DNA from: a virus | Virus record (IMG/VR): IMGVR_UViG_3300011114_000234 | Span: 1-35,632 of that record | DNA length: 35,632 nucleotides | Direction: 5' to 3' (one strand) | In this document: in pieces, positions 1 through 7,838 of the stretch | Layout: each line of letters opens with the position of its first letter | Position numbering within the stretch: position 1 is the stretch's first letter | Program-made: the position numbers and the translations under genes | The notes under the pieces: model-generated | Databases searched by the model: none | Told to the model about the DNA's origin: nothing | What the model saw: only the letters and a program-made list of their open reading frames with translations

Positions 1-127
1 CGGGTCCAATGAATTTGGCCGAAGCGGCCAACGCTCTCGAGGGAATACTGCCAGTTGATGGAGAACAGTCGCCCGAAGAGACGCAGTTGCCAGAGTCCGA
101 AGAGGATGATGGCGCGGCCTTGAGCGA
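1..127. repeat. Terminal direct repeat, left copy
   Basis: Bases 1-127 are identical to bases 35506-35632 at the other end. The length of exactly 127 equals a common maximum k-mer of de Bruijn assemblers, so this is most likely the overlap signature of a circular contig rather than a biological terminal repeat. The repeat lies wholly inside the scaffold gene, which reads in frame across the join. The non-redundant genome is 35,505 bp. Confidence 0.95.
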
Positions 128-962
128 GGAATCATCAGCGGATGCAGACGCTGCTGATGAGGAAACGCAAGAGGAACAGTCCGAAGAAAATGAGGAATCC
201 GAGGAGCAAGAACAGCCAACCGTCTTCACCGTCAAAGTTGACGGCAAAGAAGTTGAGGTGACGCTGGACGAGCTCCAAAAGGGTTACTCACGGACCCAGG
301 ACTACACACGCAAAACGCAGCAGATCGCTGAGATCAGGAAACAGGTCGAGGCTGAGACTGAGGCAGTGCGTGCCGAACGTGCGCAGTACGCACAGATGTT
401 GGGAGCGTTACAGGCCCAGCTCCAAAATGCTGAACCTCAAGTCGATTGGGACCGTCTTTACCAAGAAGACCCCATCGAGTGGGTGCGGCAAAAAGAGGTG
501 ATGCGCGAGAGACAAGAAAAACTCCAAGCGATTCAATTTGAACAGCAACGGGTGGCTCAACTCTCGCAGCAAGAGCAGCAACAGCATTTTGAGTCGCATT
601 TGAAAGAGCAGCACACAAAGCTGCTCGAGGTCATTCCCGAGTGGAAAGACCCGGCAAAGGCGAAAGCAGAAAAGCAAATGCTGGTCGAATTCGGTCAAAA
701 GACTGGATTCACACCTGAGGAGCTCAAAGCCATTGTGGATCACAGGGCGGTTGTCGCGTTGCGTAAAGCAGCGCTTTACGACCAGATGATGACCAAGCGA
801 AAAGCAATCACCCCCGTGACCAATAACGGTCCACGGCCTGCCAAGCCAGGTGCAGCAGGCCGGGTATCCCAAACAACTGAGGCAACTCGCGCCAAACAGC
901 GTCTCGCAAAGACTGGCCGTGTCGATGATGCGGCCTCCGCAATCTATCAACTTTTGAGGTAA
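1..962 (+). CDS. Capsid scaffold protein, C-terminal portion (gene crosses the contig ends)
   Basis: This is the downstream part of a gene whose true ATG is at 35472. Joined across the 127-bp overlap it encodes about 331 residues. Position 1 is the second base of a codon, so the ATG at 9 is internal (residue 15). The N-terminal third is extremely acidic, with long Glu/Asp/Ser/Gln runs. A compact segment (VFTVKVDGKEVEVTLDEL) followed by a YSRTQDYTRKTQ motif comes next, then a long Gln/Glu/Arg-rich coiled coil and a basic C-terminus. That layout, and the position between portal and major capsid protein, is typical of podovirus scaffolds, which template the procapsid and are removed before DNA entry. 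Family assignment rests on architecture and synteny; no catalytic motif is expected. Stop TAA at 960-962, four bases before the capsid gene. Confidence 0.8.
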   Translation, partial: GPMNLAEAANALEGILPVDGEQSPEETQLPESEEDDGAALSEESSADADAADEETQEEQSEENEESEEQEQPTVFTVKVDGKEVEVTLDELQKGYSRTQDYTRKTQQIAEIRKQVEAETEAVRAERAQYAQMLGALQAQLQNAEPQVDWDRLYQEDPIEWVRQKEVMRERQEKLQAIQFEQQRVAQLSQQEQQQHFESHLKEQHTKLLEVIPEWKDPAKAKAEKQMLVEFGQKTGFTPEELKAIVDHRAVVALRKAALYDQMMTKRKAITPVTNNGPRPAKPGAAGRVSQTTEATRAKQRLAKTGRVDDAASAIYQLLR

Positions 963-966
963 CACC

Positions 967-1929
967 ATGACTATCGTCACCAATACCTTCACGAGCTACT
1001 CTGCAAAGGGTATCCGCGAAGACCTGAGCAATGTGATCACCAACATTGCTCCCGAAGAAACTCCATTCCAATCCAACATTGGCCGCGAAACCATCTCCAA
1101 CACTTTGTTTGAGTGGCAGACCGATACCCTGGCAGATGCCGCAGCAAATGCGCAGCTCGAGGGTGATGACGTTGGATCGTTTGATGCTGTCACCGCCACC
1201 GTGCGTTTGACCAACTATGCTCAGATTTCGCGCAAGACCATCATCTTGTCGAACACTGAGGAAGTGGTCAACAAGGCAGGACGCCGCAGTGAACTAGCTT
1301 ATCAAATCGCGAAACGCGGGAGCGAGCTAAAGCGCGATCAAGAATTCATTTTCTTGAATGGCGGTGTTGCTGTTGCAGGCAATACGACCACTGCTCGCGT
1401 GACTGCCTCTTTGGGCGCATTTGTCAAGACCAACACTGACAAGCAGACCAACGGCGTTGATCCCAGCTACACCACGCTGCCCAACAGTGCTCGCACTGAC
1501 GGCAACGTGCGCACCTTCACTGAGACGATCCTCAAGAACGTCATCCAGAAGGTGTGGACTGCTGGCGGCACTCCAAAGATCCTGATGGTTGGCCCTGTCA
1601 ACAAGCAGCGCGTCTCTGGTTTCTCTGGCATTGCCTCTTCACGTTTCAACATCGATGGCGGTGCAAAACCCGCAACATTGATCGGCGCTGTAGATATTTA
1701 TGTCTCAGATTTCGGAAATGTGAGTACTATAGCCAACAGGTTCCAACGCGAGCGTGATGCATGGGTGATCGACCCCGACTACGCCAAGATGACTGTGCTG
1801 CGTCCTTACCAGCAAGTCGAATTGGCTAAGACTGGTGACGCTGAAAAGCGTATGTTGTTGATTGAGTACGGCTTGAAAGTGCTGGCTGAAAATGCCCACG
1901 GCCTGGCCGCTGACTTGGTCACCTCCTGA
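967..1929 (+). CDS. Major capsid protein, SU10-type HK97 fold
   Basis: A 320-residue protein that forms the icosahedral shell. The N-terminus (TFTSYSAKGIREDLSNVI, then APEETPFQSNIG) and the following segment with YAQISRKTIILSNTEE match the family of phage SU10-like capsid proteins (DUF5309), an HK97-fold group. Length is normal for that family. The C-terminal part contains conserved-looking GPVNKQRVSGF, a VDIYVSDFG strand and RNRFQ/DYAKMTVLRPYQ-like elements. A good ribosome binding site (GAGGT) sits seven bases before the ATG. It lies directly after the scaffold and belongs to the portal-scaffold-capsid transcription unit; as the most abundant virion protein it is probably highly translated. 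A strong RNA hairpin follows its stop codon. Confidence 0.92.
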   Translation: MTIVTNTFTSYSAKGIREDLSNVITNIAPEETPFQSNIGRETISNTLFEWQTDTLADAAANAQLEGDDVGSFDAVTATVRLTNYAQISRKTIILSNTEEVVNKAGRRSELAYQIAKRGSELKRDQEFIFLNGGVAVAGNTTTARVTASLGAFVKTNTDKQTNGVDPSYTTLPNSARTDGNVRTFTETILKNVIQKVWTAGGTPKILMVGPVNKQRVSGFSGIASSRFNIDGGAKPATLIGAVDIYVSDFGNVSTIANRFQRERDAWVIDPDYAKMTVLRPYQQVELAKTGDAEKRMLLIEYGLKVLAENAHGLAADLVTS

Positions 1930-1938
1930 TAACTGACT

Positions 1939-1973
1939 AGGAGACGGGGCCAGGGAAACCTGGCCCCACTTAC
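1939..1973 (+). promoter_or_regulatory. Shine-Dalgarno separated from its start by a strong GAAA-loop hairpin
   Basis: Between the capsid stop and the next ATG (1974) lies AGGAG at 1939-1943, then a perfect 9-bp stem, GGGGCCAGG (1946-1954) and CCTGGCCCC (1959-1967), closed by the stable tetraloop GAAA. The raw spacing from AGGAG to ATG is 30 bases, too long to work. If the 22-base hairpin is looped out, the remaining spacing is 8 bases, which is ideal. There is no U-run after the stem, so it is not a classical intrinsic terminator. It may set translation of the downstream gene or protect the 3' end of capsid mRNA. Confidence 0.6.
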
Positions 1974-2288
1974 ATGGACAAAATAATTCTTGATGTAAGC
2001 CCCGACAAGGGCATCACGCGCACCTGGCATTTCAATCCTGATACCGAAGAAACCACGATCCAAACTTCTCAGGACGTGACGGCAGTGATTGAGGCCAACA
2101 AGCGTGACTTTGCAGCGATTGACAACAGGGCAAACTGGCAAGGCGAATGGCATCACGTTGCCAGCATCCCAGAGGCCTTGTATTACAAGCTCAAGGCTGA
2201 AGGCAAGCTCGATGATGAGGCTTACATGAAGAAGTGGCTTAACGATCCAGACAATCGATTCTTTCGCGTGAGGCCTGGCCAAGTATGA
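1974..2288 (+). CDS. Conserved head-module protein of unknown function
   Basis: A 104-residue acidic protein with no signal or membrane segment. The C-terminal region (WLNDPDNRFFRVRPG) is recognisable as a conserved ending in small proteins found directly after major capsid genes of SU10-type and related podoviruses; I know of no proven function. Position right after the capsid gene suggests a head-stabilising or head-completion role, which is inference. Its start appears to depend on the upstream hairpin (1946-1967), which brings an otherwise distant AGGAG close to the ATG. The stop overlaps the next gene's start as ATGA, so the two are probably translationally coupled. Confidence 0.8.
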   Translation: MDKIILDVSPDKGITRTWHFNPDTEETTIQTSQDVTAVIEANKRDFAAIDNRANWQGEWHHVASIPEALYYKLKAEGKLDDEAYMKKWLNDPDNRFFRVRPGQV

Positions 2289-2938
2289 ATTACATTGCCG
2301 TTTGCACGCCAGCGCGTGACCAGGTACACACCAATTACACATATTGCATGGTCAACATGGTGGCGTATCACACGCTCAACACCACTGATGCCATCAGTCT
2401 GAAACTGTTGCAGGGCACGCTGATTCAGAACCAGCGTGCTGACTTGTGCCTGGATGCGTTGCGTGAAGGCTGCACGCATATCTTGTTCATTGACTCAGAC
2501 ATGACCTTTCCCCAGGACATGATCCAGCGGCTACTGAAACATGACGTTGACCTGGTTGCGGCCAACTGCGCCAGGCGCAGAATGCCCACAGGTCCAACCG
2601 CGCAAAACTATGACGAGAACGGCAAGCGCAAACCGATCTATTCAATGCCAGAATCCACTGGTCTGGAAGAAGTTGGCAGCGTTGGCACCGGCATCATGCT
2701 GATCAAGCGCGGCGTCTTTGAGGGTATGTCAGAACCTTGGTTTGATATGCCTTGGCAGTACGACACCAGGGGCTACATGGGCGAGGACGTGTTCTTTTGC
2801 AAGAAGGCAAAAGAGCTTGGGTTCAAGGTGTATATTGACCATGACGTGAGCAAAGAGATCGGCCACATTGGCACGTTTGAATTCAGACATGAGCACACCT
2901 GGATCGTCAAAGAGGAAATGGAAAAAGAGGCAAGCTGA
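2285..2938 (+). CDS. Glycosyltransferase-like protein, GT-A fold
   Basis: A 217-residue cytosolic protein. The N-terminus begins with a beta-strand (NYIAVCTPARDQV). The segment THILFIDSDMTFP around residues 63-75 supplies the DxD motif that binds metal and nucleotide-sugar in GT-A glycosyltransferases. It is followed by VDLVAANCARR, a GSVGTGIMLIKRGVF segment typical of family-2-like enzymes, and late YMGEDVFFCKKAKELG and HIGTFEF elements that fit the acceptor side and the C-terminal His. Substrate cannot be read from sequence. A glycosyltransferase inside the head module suggests sugar modification of a virion protein or DNA, but this is speculative. Start overlaps the preceding stop (ATGA). 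A second, different GT-like protein lies at 31826-32521. Confidence 0.75.
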   Translation: MNYIAVCTPARDQVHTNYTYCMVNMVAYHTLNTTDAISLKLLQGTLIQNQRADLCLDALREGCTHILFIDSDMTFPQDMIQRLLKHDVDLVAANCARRRMPTGPTAQNYDENGKRKPIYSMPESTGLEEVGSVGTGIMLIKRGVFEGMSEPWFDMPWQYDTRGYMGEDVFFCKKAKELGFKVYIDHDVSKEIGHIGTFEFRHEHTWIVKEEMEKEAS

Positions 2939-3561
2939 TGGCACTCACAACATACACCGAGCTGAAAACATCAGTTGGCGATTGGCTCAACCGCACCGAC
3001 CTGACAACGGTAATACCTGATTTCATCGCGTTGGCCGAGGCCCAGATTGAGCGCCAATTGCGCACCCGGCAGATGATCGTGAGATCCACGGCATCAATCT
3101 CCACCGAGTACAGCGCGGTGCCTGATGATTTCCTGGAGACAAAGTCCATCAAGCTCACCGGCACCAACCCTGTCACGCCTTTGGGGTTTGAGACTGTCGA
3201 TTCACTTGATGCCTTGAGCGTGCAGTACCGATCCAGTGGCGTGCCGATCTTCTTTGGCATTGTTGGCGGCCAGATCCGAGTCCTGCCGATTCCTGACGCT
3301 GCCTATACCGCAGAGCTTGCGTATTACGCCAAGTTGACGAAGTTGTCATCTACCGTGTCAACCAACTGGCTGCTGGCGCAAGCGCCTGACGTTTACCTGT
3401 ACGGCGCATTGCTCCAGGCTGCGCCTTACCTGCAAGATGATGCGAGAATTACGGTGTGGTCATCGTTGTACCAAGCAGGCCTGGATCAGTTGCAGATTGC
3501 AGATGATCGAGGGTCAACCAGTGGCGGTGCATTGCTGACCAGGGCAAAAACATTTGGGTGA
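2938..3561 (+). CDS. Head-tail adaptor protein, SU10 type
   Basis: A 207-residue protein that by family and position forms the ring between portal and tail. The N-terminal helix region (YTELKTSVGDWLNRTDL ... IPDFIALAEAQIERQLR) and the middle VPDDFLETKSIKL segment are characteristic of the SU10-type adaptor family. The C-terminal half is helical (APDVYLYGALLQAAPYLQDD), as in gp4/gp6-like adaptors. Length is typical. The start ATG overlaps the previous stop by one base (TGATG), implying coupled translation within the head operon. No odd features. Confidence 0.8.
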   Translation: MALTTYTELKTSVGDWLNRTDLTTVIPDFIALAEAQIERQLRTRQMIVRSTASISTEYSAVPDDFLETKSIKLTGTNPVTPLGFETVDSLDALSVQYRSSGVPIFFGIVGGQIRVLPIPDAAYTAELAYYAKLTKLSSTVSTNWLLAQAPDVYLYGALLQAAPYLQDDARITVWSSLYQAGLDQLQIADDRGSTSGGALLTRAKTFG

Positions 3562-3565
3562 TTAG

Positions 3566-3751
3566 ATGGTAACGACAACCAAAGGCGAGATGGACGAGTC
3601 ACTGCTGGAAAAGCGTGAGGGGTCTATTGATACTGATACCGAGACAACGAGCTGGGTTGAGTATTGGCATGAGGGTGAGTTGGTGCATCGATCAGTCAAC
3701 ATGGTGCTGAAACGTGGCGTCTTTGCTGACGGCATCAGTCAACAAATTTAA
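3566..3751 (+). CDS. Small acidic protein of unknown function
   Basis: A 61-residue hydrophilic protein without membrane segment or Cys. The first 30 residues are rich in Asp, Glu and Thr; the second half (WVEYWHEGELVHRSVNMVLKR) looks like a small folded strand-rich unit. I do not recognise a family with a known role. It sits in a four-base gap after the adaptor and ten bases before a structural protein, so it is probably co-expressed with virion genes. The start could instead be Met-9 (3590), which has the purine-rich AAAGGCGAG directly upstream. Confidence 0.55.
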   Translation: MVTTTKGEMDESLLEKREGSIDTDTETTSWVEYWHEGELVHRSVNMVLKRGVFADGISQQI

Positions 3752-3761
3752 GAGGTAAATC

Positions 3762-4217
3762 ATGGCGAATACTCAGGCAATGTGTACCAGTTTTAAGGGT
3801 GAGCTGCTTGTCGGCCACCACAACTTTGGCACTGGTGTTGTCCGAGCTGCCACTACGGCAGACACATTCAAGGCTGCCCTGTACCTGGCAAGCGCCACCG
3901 TCAATGCGTCCACCACGGCATACAGCTCAACTGGTGAAGTGACCGGCACCGGATACACGGCTGGTGGCGTCACAGTGACGTTTGGCACGCCTCCAAGCAC
4001 CTCTGGAACCACGGCATTCGTTACCCCCAGCGCCAGCATCAGTTACAGCGCGGTGACCCTCTCAACGGCCTTTGATGCAGTCTTGATCTACAACTCGACC
4101 CAGTCAAACAAGGCAGTCAGCGTCCACACTTTCGGCAGCCAGACCGTGACTGCTGGAACCTTCACGCTGACCATGCCAACCAATGATGCAAGCACCGGCC
4201 TGATCCGGTTGGCTTGA
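3762..4217 (+). CDS. Virion protein, beta-rich Thr/Ser/Ala-rich surface protein
   Basis: A 151-residue protein with many short Thr/Ser/Gly strands and no charged helices. The opening MANTQAMCTSFKGELL, the middle TGEVTGTGYTAGGVTV and the ending FTLTMPTNDASTGLIRLA recur in structural proteins of many environmental podoviruses. Such proteins are likely decoration or tail-associated proteins, but I cannot assign an exact location in the virion. It is preceded by a good AGAGGT binding site eight bases before the ATG and followed by a second beta-repeat protein, consistent with a surface-protein block between adaptor and tail fibre. Confidence 0.75.
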   Translation: MANTQAMCTSFKGELLVGHHNFGTGVVRAATTADTFKAALYLASATVNASTTAYSSTGEVTGTGYTAGGVTVTFGTPPSTSGTTAFVTPSASISYSAVTLSTAFDAVLIYNSTQSNKAVSVHTFGSQTVTAGTFTLTMPTNDASTGLIRLA

Positions 4218-4233
4218 TCTAAGGGGCAGCGCC

Positions 4234-4938
4234 ATGGCTGCTTACGGCACAGGGTACTACGGCCTTGGCGTCTATGGCATAGGCAATGTCGTTATCAGCG
4301 GCAACCAGGCAACTGGTGCCGTTGGCAGCGTCCTAGCCAGCAGATCAATTCAAGAAGATGGCACCATTGCCACCGGCAATGTCGGAACCGTCACTCTCAC
4401 CATCACCATTGCCATCACGGGCAATGCAGCCACGGGTGCCGTTGGCACGCTGGCACCAGACTCATCCAAAGCAGTCACCGGCAATGCGGCCACATTGGCC
4501 GTTGGCACTGTTGCACCTGCTAGGTCAATTGACCTCAACGGCAACGCTGCCACGGGTGCTGTTGACTCTGTTGGGGTTTCTAGGTCCACGGCAACAACTG
4601 GCAACGCTGCCACGGGTGCTGTTGGCACCATGTCGGCAGAGGTGATTTCTTTCCAGGACATTACAGGTGTTTCTGGGACTGGTGAAGTTGGCAGTGCGTC
4701 AAACGTCATCTCAGTTGCGATAATCGGCAATGAGGCGGTTGGATCTGCTGGAGTAATGGTTGGGTTTGGATGGGGTGCAGTACCTGATACATCTGAAACC
4801 TGGACTGACCAGTCAGATACACCAGAGACGTGGTCACCAGTGTCAGACACGGCAGAGACATGGACTCCAGAGTCAGACACCACTGAAACATGGACCGAGA
4901 TCGCAGACAATTCAACATCGTGGCAGCAGGCCGCATAG
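4234..4938 (+). CDS. Repeat-built virion surface protein with two tandem repeat families
   Basis: A 234-residue protein made almost entirely of repeats. From about residue 22 to 175 there are about eight copies of a unit centred on GNAATGAVGTV with a period of about 22 residues; copies differ slightly (for example GNQATGAVGSV, GNAATLAVGTV, GNEAVGSAGVM). A short Gly/Trp linker follows. The tail consists of about five ten-residue units of the form DTxETWTxxS up to residue 230. The N-terminus (AAYGTGYYGLGVYGIG) is Gly/Tyr-rich. Similar repeat proteins occur near tail genes of environmental podoviruses; a tail-spike, fibre-base or capsid-surface role is inferred. Repeat number could vary between relatives. 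The high local GC gives long shadow ORFs on the opposite strand, which I reject. Confidence 0.75.
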   Translation: MAAYGTGYYGLGVYGIGNVVISGNQATGAVGSVLASRSIQEDGTIATGNVGTVTLTITIAITGNAATGAVGTLAPDSSKAVTGNAATLAVGTVAPARSIDLNGNAATGAVDSVGVSRSTATTGNAATGAVGTMSAEVISFQDITGVSGTGEVGSASNVISVAIIGNEAVGSAGVMVGFGWGAVPDTSETWTDQSDTPETWSPVSDTAETWTPESDTTETWTEIADNSTSWQQAA

Positions 4939-4947
4939 GGGTAAAAA

Positions 4948-6273
4948 ATGGCAGATACGACAACGACCAATCTTTTATTGACCAAACCAGAGGTGGGTGC
5001 AAGCACCGACACCTGGGGCACAAAGATCAATACTGACCTTGACACTGTTGACGCAGTATTCAAGGGCGATGGCACTGGCACCAGCGTTGGATTGAATGTT
5101 GGAGCTGGCAAGACGCTGGCAGTTGCTGGGACGTTGACAGTGACTGGATCGGCAACTGTTGAGTTTGCTGATGGGTCTGCCGCATCCCCATCAATTACCA
5201 ATGATGGCGATACCAACACGGGCATCTTGTTCCCCGCTGCTGATACTGTTGCCATTGCTACTGGCGGGACTGAGATCGCAAGATTTGACAGCGCAGGTAA
5301 CTTGGGATTGGGTGTTACGCCTAGTGCTTGGGGAACTGCAAGTGGGCAAAAAGCATTTCAAATTGGAACTAGCGGTTTTGCTTTATCTTCTAGTGGCGCT
5401 GGCTCTGGTGACGGTTCGCTTACATGGAACGGTTACTACAACGGTACAAACTGGATTTACAGTTACACAGGTGGTGCAGCTAGTCGTTTCCGCTTGAATG
5501 AAGCAGGTGCGGCATGGTTTACCGCCCCATCAGGAACAGCAGGTAACGCAATCACCTTCACCCAAGCAATGACGCTTGATGCTAGTGGGAATTTGGGTGT
5601 TAACCAAACATCACCCAGCTTCAAGATTGATGCCATTGGAAGCACGACAAATAGTTCTGGCATTGTTACCACATTGCGTTTAAAGAATGGTGGTACAGCG
5701 GCAAATGATGGCGCAAAGATTCTTTTTACAGCAGGAACATCAACTGATGGCGCTGGTATTGGCTCTGGTGGGCAAGCATTAGATTCTGCTGACTTGCGGT
5801 TTTATGCTGGAGGTAATACAGAGCGTGCCCGTATCGACTCCAGCGGTAACTTGCTGTTGGGGACTACTGCAAACATTACCAGCGCCAAATTTAATTTGGC
5901 ACAAGGCGCATCAAACGGCGTCATGTACCAACTTGCACAGTTCACTGGTGGCTCGGGAACAGGTGGTAATAATGTTGGTGGATTAAAGCGCCAATCTACT
6001 GCATCTGTTGCAAACAGCGCCACAACAATCTTAAGTTCAATGAGTTTTGGAGAATTGATTGTTGTAACAGGAACAGGTTCGGGTGCTATTTTTGCAGACT
6101 TGTTAATGGGAAGCTACAACACAATTGCAGTTATCTCATCAAACACTCAGCAAGGAAGCCCTGCCTCCAGAACTTATTCAGTGTCTTCTGGTGCATTGCA
6201 ATTGACAATGGGAAGTGCTACTGCAATGGCAGTCACGGCGCAATCAATAGTCACTGGCGCTTTAGGAACTTAA
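4948..6273 (+). CDS. Tail fibre or receptor-binding protein
   Basis: A 441-residue protein. The N-terminal segment [20 protein letters not shown] followed by [10 protein letters not shown] is a widely shared phage fibre anchor and collar sequence. The middle consists of short beta-repeats ending in [25 protein letters not shown] and [13 protein letters not shown], about 100 residues apart, typical of trimeric shaft modules. The last 100 residues (after [14 protein letters not shown]) differ in composition and probably form the receptor-binding tip. There is no obvious chaperone domain with a catalytic Ser. From about 5340 to 6270 the DNA is richer in A/T than the upstream genes, which suggests the distal part was exchanged, as is common for host-range genes. 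Confidence 0.8.
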   Translation: MADTTTTNLLLTKPEVGASTDTWGTKINTDLDTVDAVFKGDGTGTSVGLNVGAGKTLAVAGTLTVTGSATVEFADGSAASPSITNDGDTNTGILFPAADTVAIATGGTEIARFDSAGNLGLGVTPSAWGTASGQKAFQIGTSGFALSSSGAGSGDGSLTWNGYYNGTNWIYSYTGGAASRFRLNEAGAAWFTAPSGTAGNAITFTQAMTLDASGNLGVNQTSPSFKIDAIGSTTNSSGIVTTLRLKNGGTAANDGAKILFTAGTSTDGAGIGSGGQALDSADLRFYAGGNTERARIDSSGNLLLGTTANITSAKFNLAQGASNGVMYQLAQFTGGSGTGGNNVGGLKRQSTASVANSATTILSSMSFGELIVVTGTGSGAIFADLLMGSYNTIAVISSNTQQGSPASRTYSVSSGALQLTMGSATAMAVTAQSIVTGALGT

Positions 6274-6286
6274 AAAGGAGTTAATC

Positions 6287-6580
6287 ATGTCAACAATCGT
6301 TTGGAATATATCTCAACTTGACCGACAAACCTCAGATGGTTTTGTCACAACCGCCCATTGGCAAGCAACTGCAACAGATGGGGATTACTCTGCATCCATT
6401 GTGAACACTTGCTCATGGAGTGATGGTTCTCCAACAGTGCCCTACGCCTCTCTGACACAAGAAACTGTATTGGGATGGATATGGGCCAATGGTGTTGATA
6501 AAGACGCTGTTGAAGAGGCTTTAGCTGCTCAGATTGAGTTGCAGAAAAACCCTGTTAAAGCCACTGGAGTACCTTGGTAA
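6287..6580 (+). CDS. Small conserved protein following the tail fibre
   Basis: A 97-residue protein with no signal or membrane segment. The opening TIVWNISQLDRQTSDGFV and the ...VVTTAHWQATATDGDYSASI-like strand pattern belong to a small family (DUF7936-like) commonly encoded just after tail-fibre genes in environmental phages. The C-terminal half (VLGWIWANGVDKDAVEEALAAQIE) is helical. A fibre assembly or tip-associated role is plausible from position only. It has a strong AAGGAG binding site upstream, and its stop overlaps the next ATG by one base (TAATG). Confidence 0.7.
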   Translation: MSTIVWNISQLDRQTSDGFVTTAHWQATATDGDYSASIVNTCSWSDGSPTVPYASLTQETVLGWIWANGVDKDAVEEALAAQIELQKNPVKATGVPW

Positions 6581-6774
6581 TGGACAGCGTGGAAAAAGAA
6601 TTCGCCATCCACCAGGCCATTTGCGATCAGCGATACAAAGCGATTGAGGAAAAGCTCGAGTCTGGAAAAAGCCGAATGCAAAAGATCGAGATCCAGCTCT
6701 ATATCGTTATCGCTGCCATCTTGTTTGGCCCTGGCGTTGCCGCTGACATTGTGAAAAAACTGCTTGGCATCTAA
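6580..6774 (+). CDS. Small membrane protein at the start of the lysis region
   Basis: A 64-residue protein. The N-terminal half is a charged helix (EKEFAIHQAICDQRYKAIEEKLES) likely to form a coiled coil; residues about 36-55 (QLYIVIAAILFGPGVAADIV) form one membrane helix. I take the ATG at 6580 rather than the in-frame TTG at 6574, because ATG overlaps the preceding stop as TAATG and GGAG lies eleven bases upstream. This architecture (soluble helix, one TM) occurs in haemolysin-XhlA-like lysis accessory proteins, and the position before a lysis cassette supports such a role without proving it. Confidence 0.7.
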   Translation: MDSVEKEFAIHQAICDQRYKAIEEKLESGKSRMQKIEIQLYIVIAAILFGPGVAADIVKKLLGI

Positions 6775-6777
6775 GAT

Positions 6778-7455
6778 GTGGATCCAATCAGCATCCTACT
6801 TATGGCCTCAAGCGCATTCAGCGCCATCAAACAGGGCATTGCAACGTACAAGGATGTTAAGAACACTGCCGGTGACGTTAAGAAGATCGTCAATGAAATT
6901 GCTGGGATGTTTGGGCCAAACCCAACCAAAGAGCAAAAAAAGCAGATCATTGCAGAGCAAAAGCGCGTCCAGGAAGTTGCAGCCTACGACCCCAACCAGG
7001 TCATGGGTGACATTGCAAAGCGCTTGGGTGAATTCATGCGGCATATGCAGCAGATCCAAGACTTCTATAAAGAAGAAGAACGCAAGTCAAAAGAAGAGGT
7101 ATACGAAGGTGTTGACTCTTTGGCCGAGCGTGCCTTGCAGCGTACCCTTGTGCTCACCCAGTTGAGGCAGATGGAGACTGACTTGCGCGAGCAAATGATC
7201 TATCAGTCGCCGCCAGAGTTGGGAGATTTGTGGACGCGGTTCAATGAGATGCGCGAGCAGATTGCAGTTGAGCAAGAGCAAGCCAGGGAAGTGCGTGATC
7301 AGCGTGAGGCGCAGGCAAGATGGCAACGAAGAAGAATGATCGGGGATCTGCAAGACAAAGCAATCTACCTGGCCGCCGCCTTGTTGATAATCGTCTACCT
7401 GAGCGTGTTCTGGTCACTCCTCGTGATGGACAGAAAAGTGCGATGGGGTTTCTGA
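6778..7455 (+). CDS. Coiled-coil protein with C-terminal membrane anchor, GTG start
   Basis: A 225-residue protein starting at GTG three bases after the preceding stop. The N-terminus (PISILLMASSAFSAIKQGI) is a short amphipathic helix. Residues about 55-190 are rich in Gln, Glu, Lys and Arg with heptad patterns, including a long charged helix before the anchor. Residues about 197-216 (IYLAAALLIIVYLSVFW) form a single membrane helix near the end, leaving a short basic tail. I do not recognise a named family. Tail-anchored coiled-coil proteins of this kind between fibre and holin genes may be virion-membrane or lysis-associated; this is inference. Confidence 0.65.
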   Translation: MDPISILLMASSAFSAIKQGIATYKDVKNTAGDVKKIVNEIAGMFGPNPTKEQKKQIIAEQKRVQEVAAYDPNQVMGDIAKRLGEFMRHMQQIQDFYKEEERKSKEEVYEGVDSLAERALQRTLVLTQLRQMETDLREQMIYQSPPELGDLWTRFNEMREQIAVEQEQAREVRDQREAQARWQRRRMIGDLQDKAIYLAAALLIIVYLSVFWSLLVMDRKVRWGF

Positions 7456-7637
7456 TTGCGCTCATCGCAATGGTCTTGGTGTTTTGCTTGATGCTGCCAA
7501 TTGTGGGGATCATGTACTTTGATACCTTGTCAACGCAAAAGGAAAGCAAAGCGCAGATTGAGCGAATGGAGAGATTGCGCAAACAACTTGAGGAAGAACG
7601 CAAGAAGATGGATCAGGCCAACAGGAAGGAAGAGTAA
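7443..7637 (+). CDS. Small single-TM protein with charged coiled-coil tail
   Basis: A 64-residue protein: an N-terminal membrane helix (LIALIAMVLVFCLMLPIVGIMYF, split by a Pro) followed by a highly charged helix (KAQIERMERLRKQLEEERKK). The frame is open upstream to an ATG at 7320, but that version would overlap the previous gene by 136 bases and add a segment read across the previous gene's membrane helix. The ATG at 7443 gives only a 13-base overlap, so I prefer it, although its binding site is weak. The topology (TM then coiled coil outside) resembles lysis-accessory and i-spanin-like proteins; function unknown. Confidence 0.6.
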   Translation: MGFLIALIAMVLVFCLMLPIVGIMYFDTLSTQKESKAQIERMERLRKQLEEERKKMDQANRKEE

Positions 7638-7838
7638 ATGCGAATGCTGCTTTGTCTGACCATCATGGTGCTGGCTGGGTGCGAGGATCGTTATCGCTAC
7701 GTTTGCCAGAACCCAAACAACTTTGAATTGAAAGAGTGCCAAAAACCTCAGTGTCAATTCACGCAGACGTGCCCAGAGTACCTTGTTGCTCCAGTGCTTG
7801 AAAAGAAGGTGGAACCCGATGTTGTCAAGTCAAAATAA
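7638..7838 (+). CDS. Small Cys-rich outer-membrane-type lipoprotein
   Basis: A 66-residue protein with a clear lipoprotein signal: basic start (MRM), hydrophobic stretch, and lipobox VLAGC with the lipidated Cys at residue 15. The mature part has five further Cys residues (VCQNPNN, KECQKPQCQF, TCPEY), suggesting disulphides in the periplasm. It starts immediately after the previous stop. Related small lipoproteins occur in lysis regions of betaproteobacterial phages. It is not the Rz1-type spanin, because a better candidate is nested in the Rz gene at 8488. Superinfection exclusion is another possible role for such proteins; there is no direct evidence. Confidence 0.7.
   Translation: MRMLLCLTIMVLAGCEDRYRYVCQNPNNFELKECQKPQCQFTQTCPEYLVAPVLEKKVEPDVVKSK

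Noticed and set aside
4350-5255. 301-residue minus-strand ORF opposite the repeat protein and tail fibre
   Set aside because: It arises from the regular repeat codons and base bias on the plus strand, has no binding site and spans two well-supported genes.
6764-7165. 133-residue plus-strand ORF
   Set aside because: Alternative frame of the 225-residue coiled-coil gene, whose frame has clear heptads and a TM helix.
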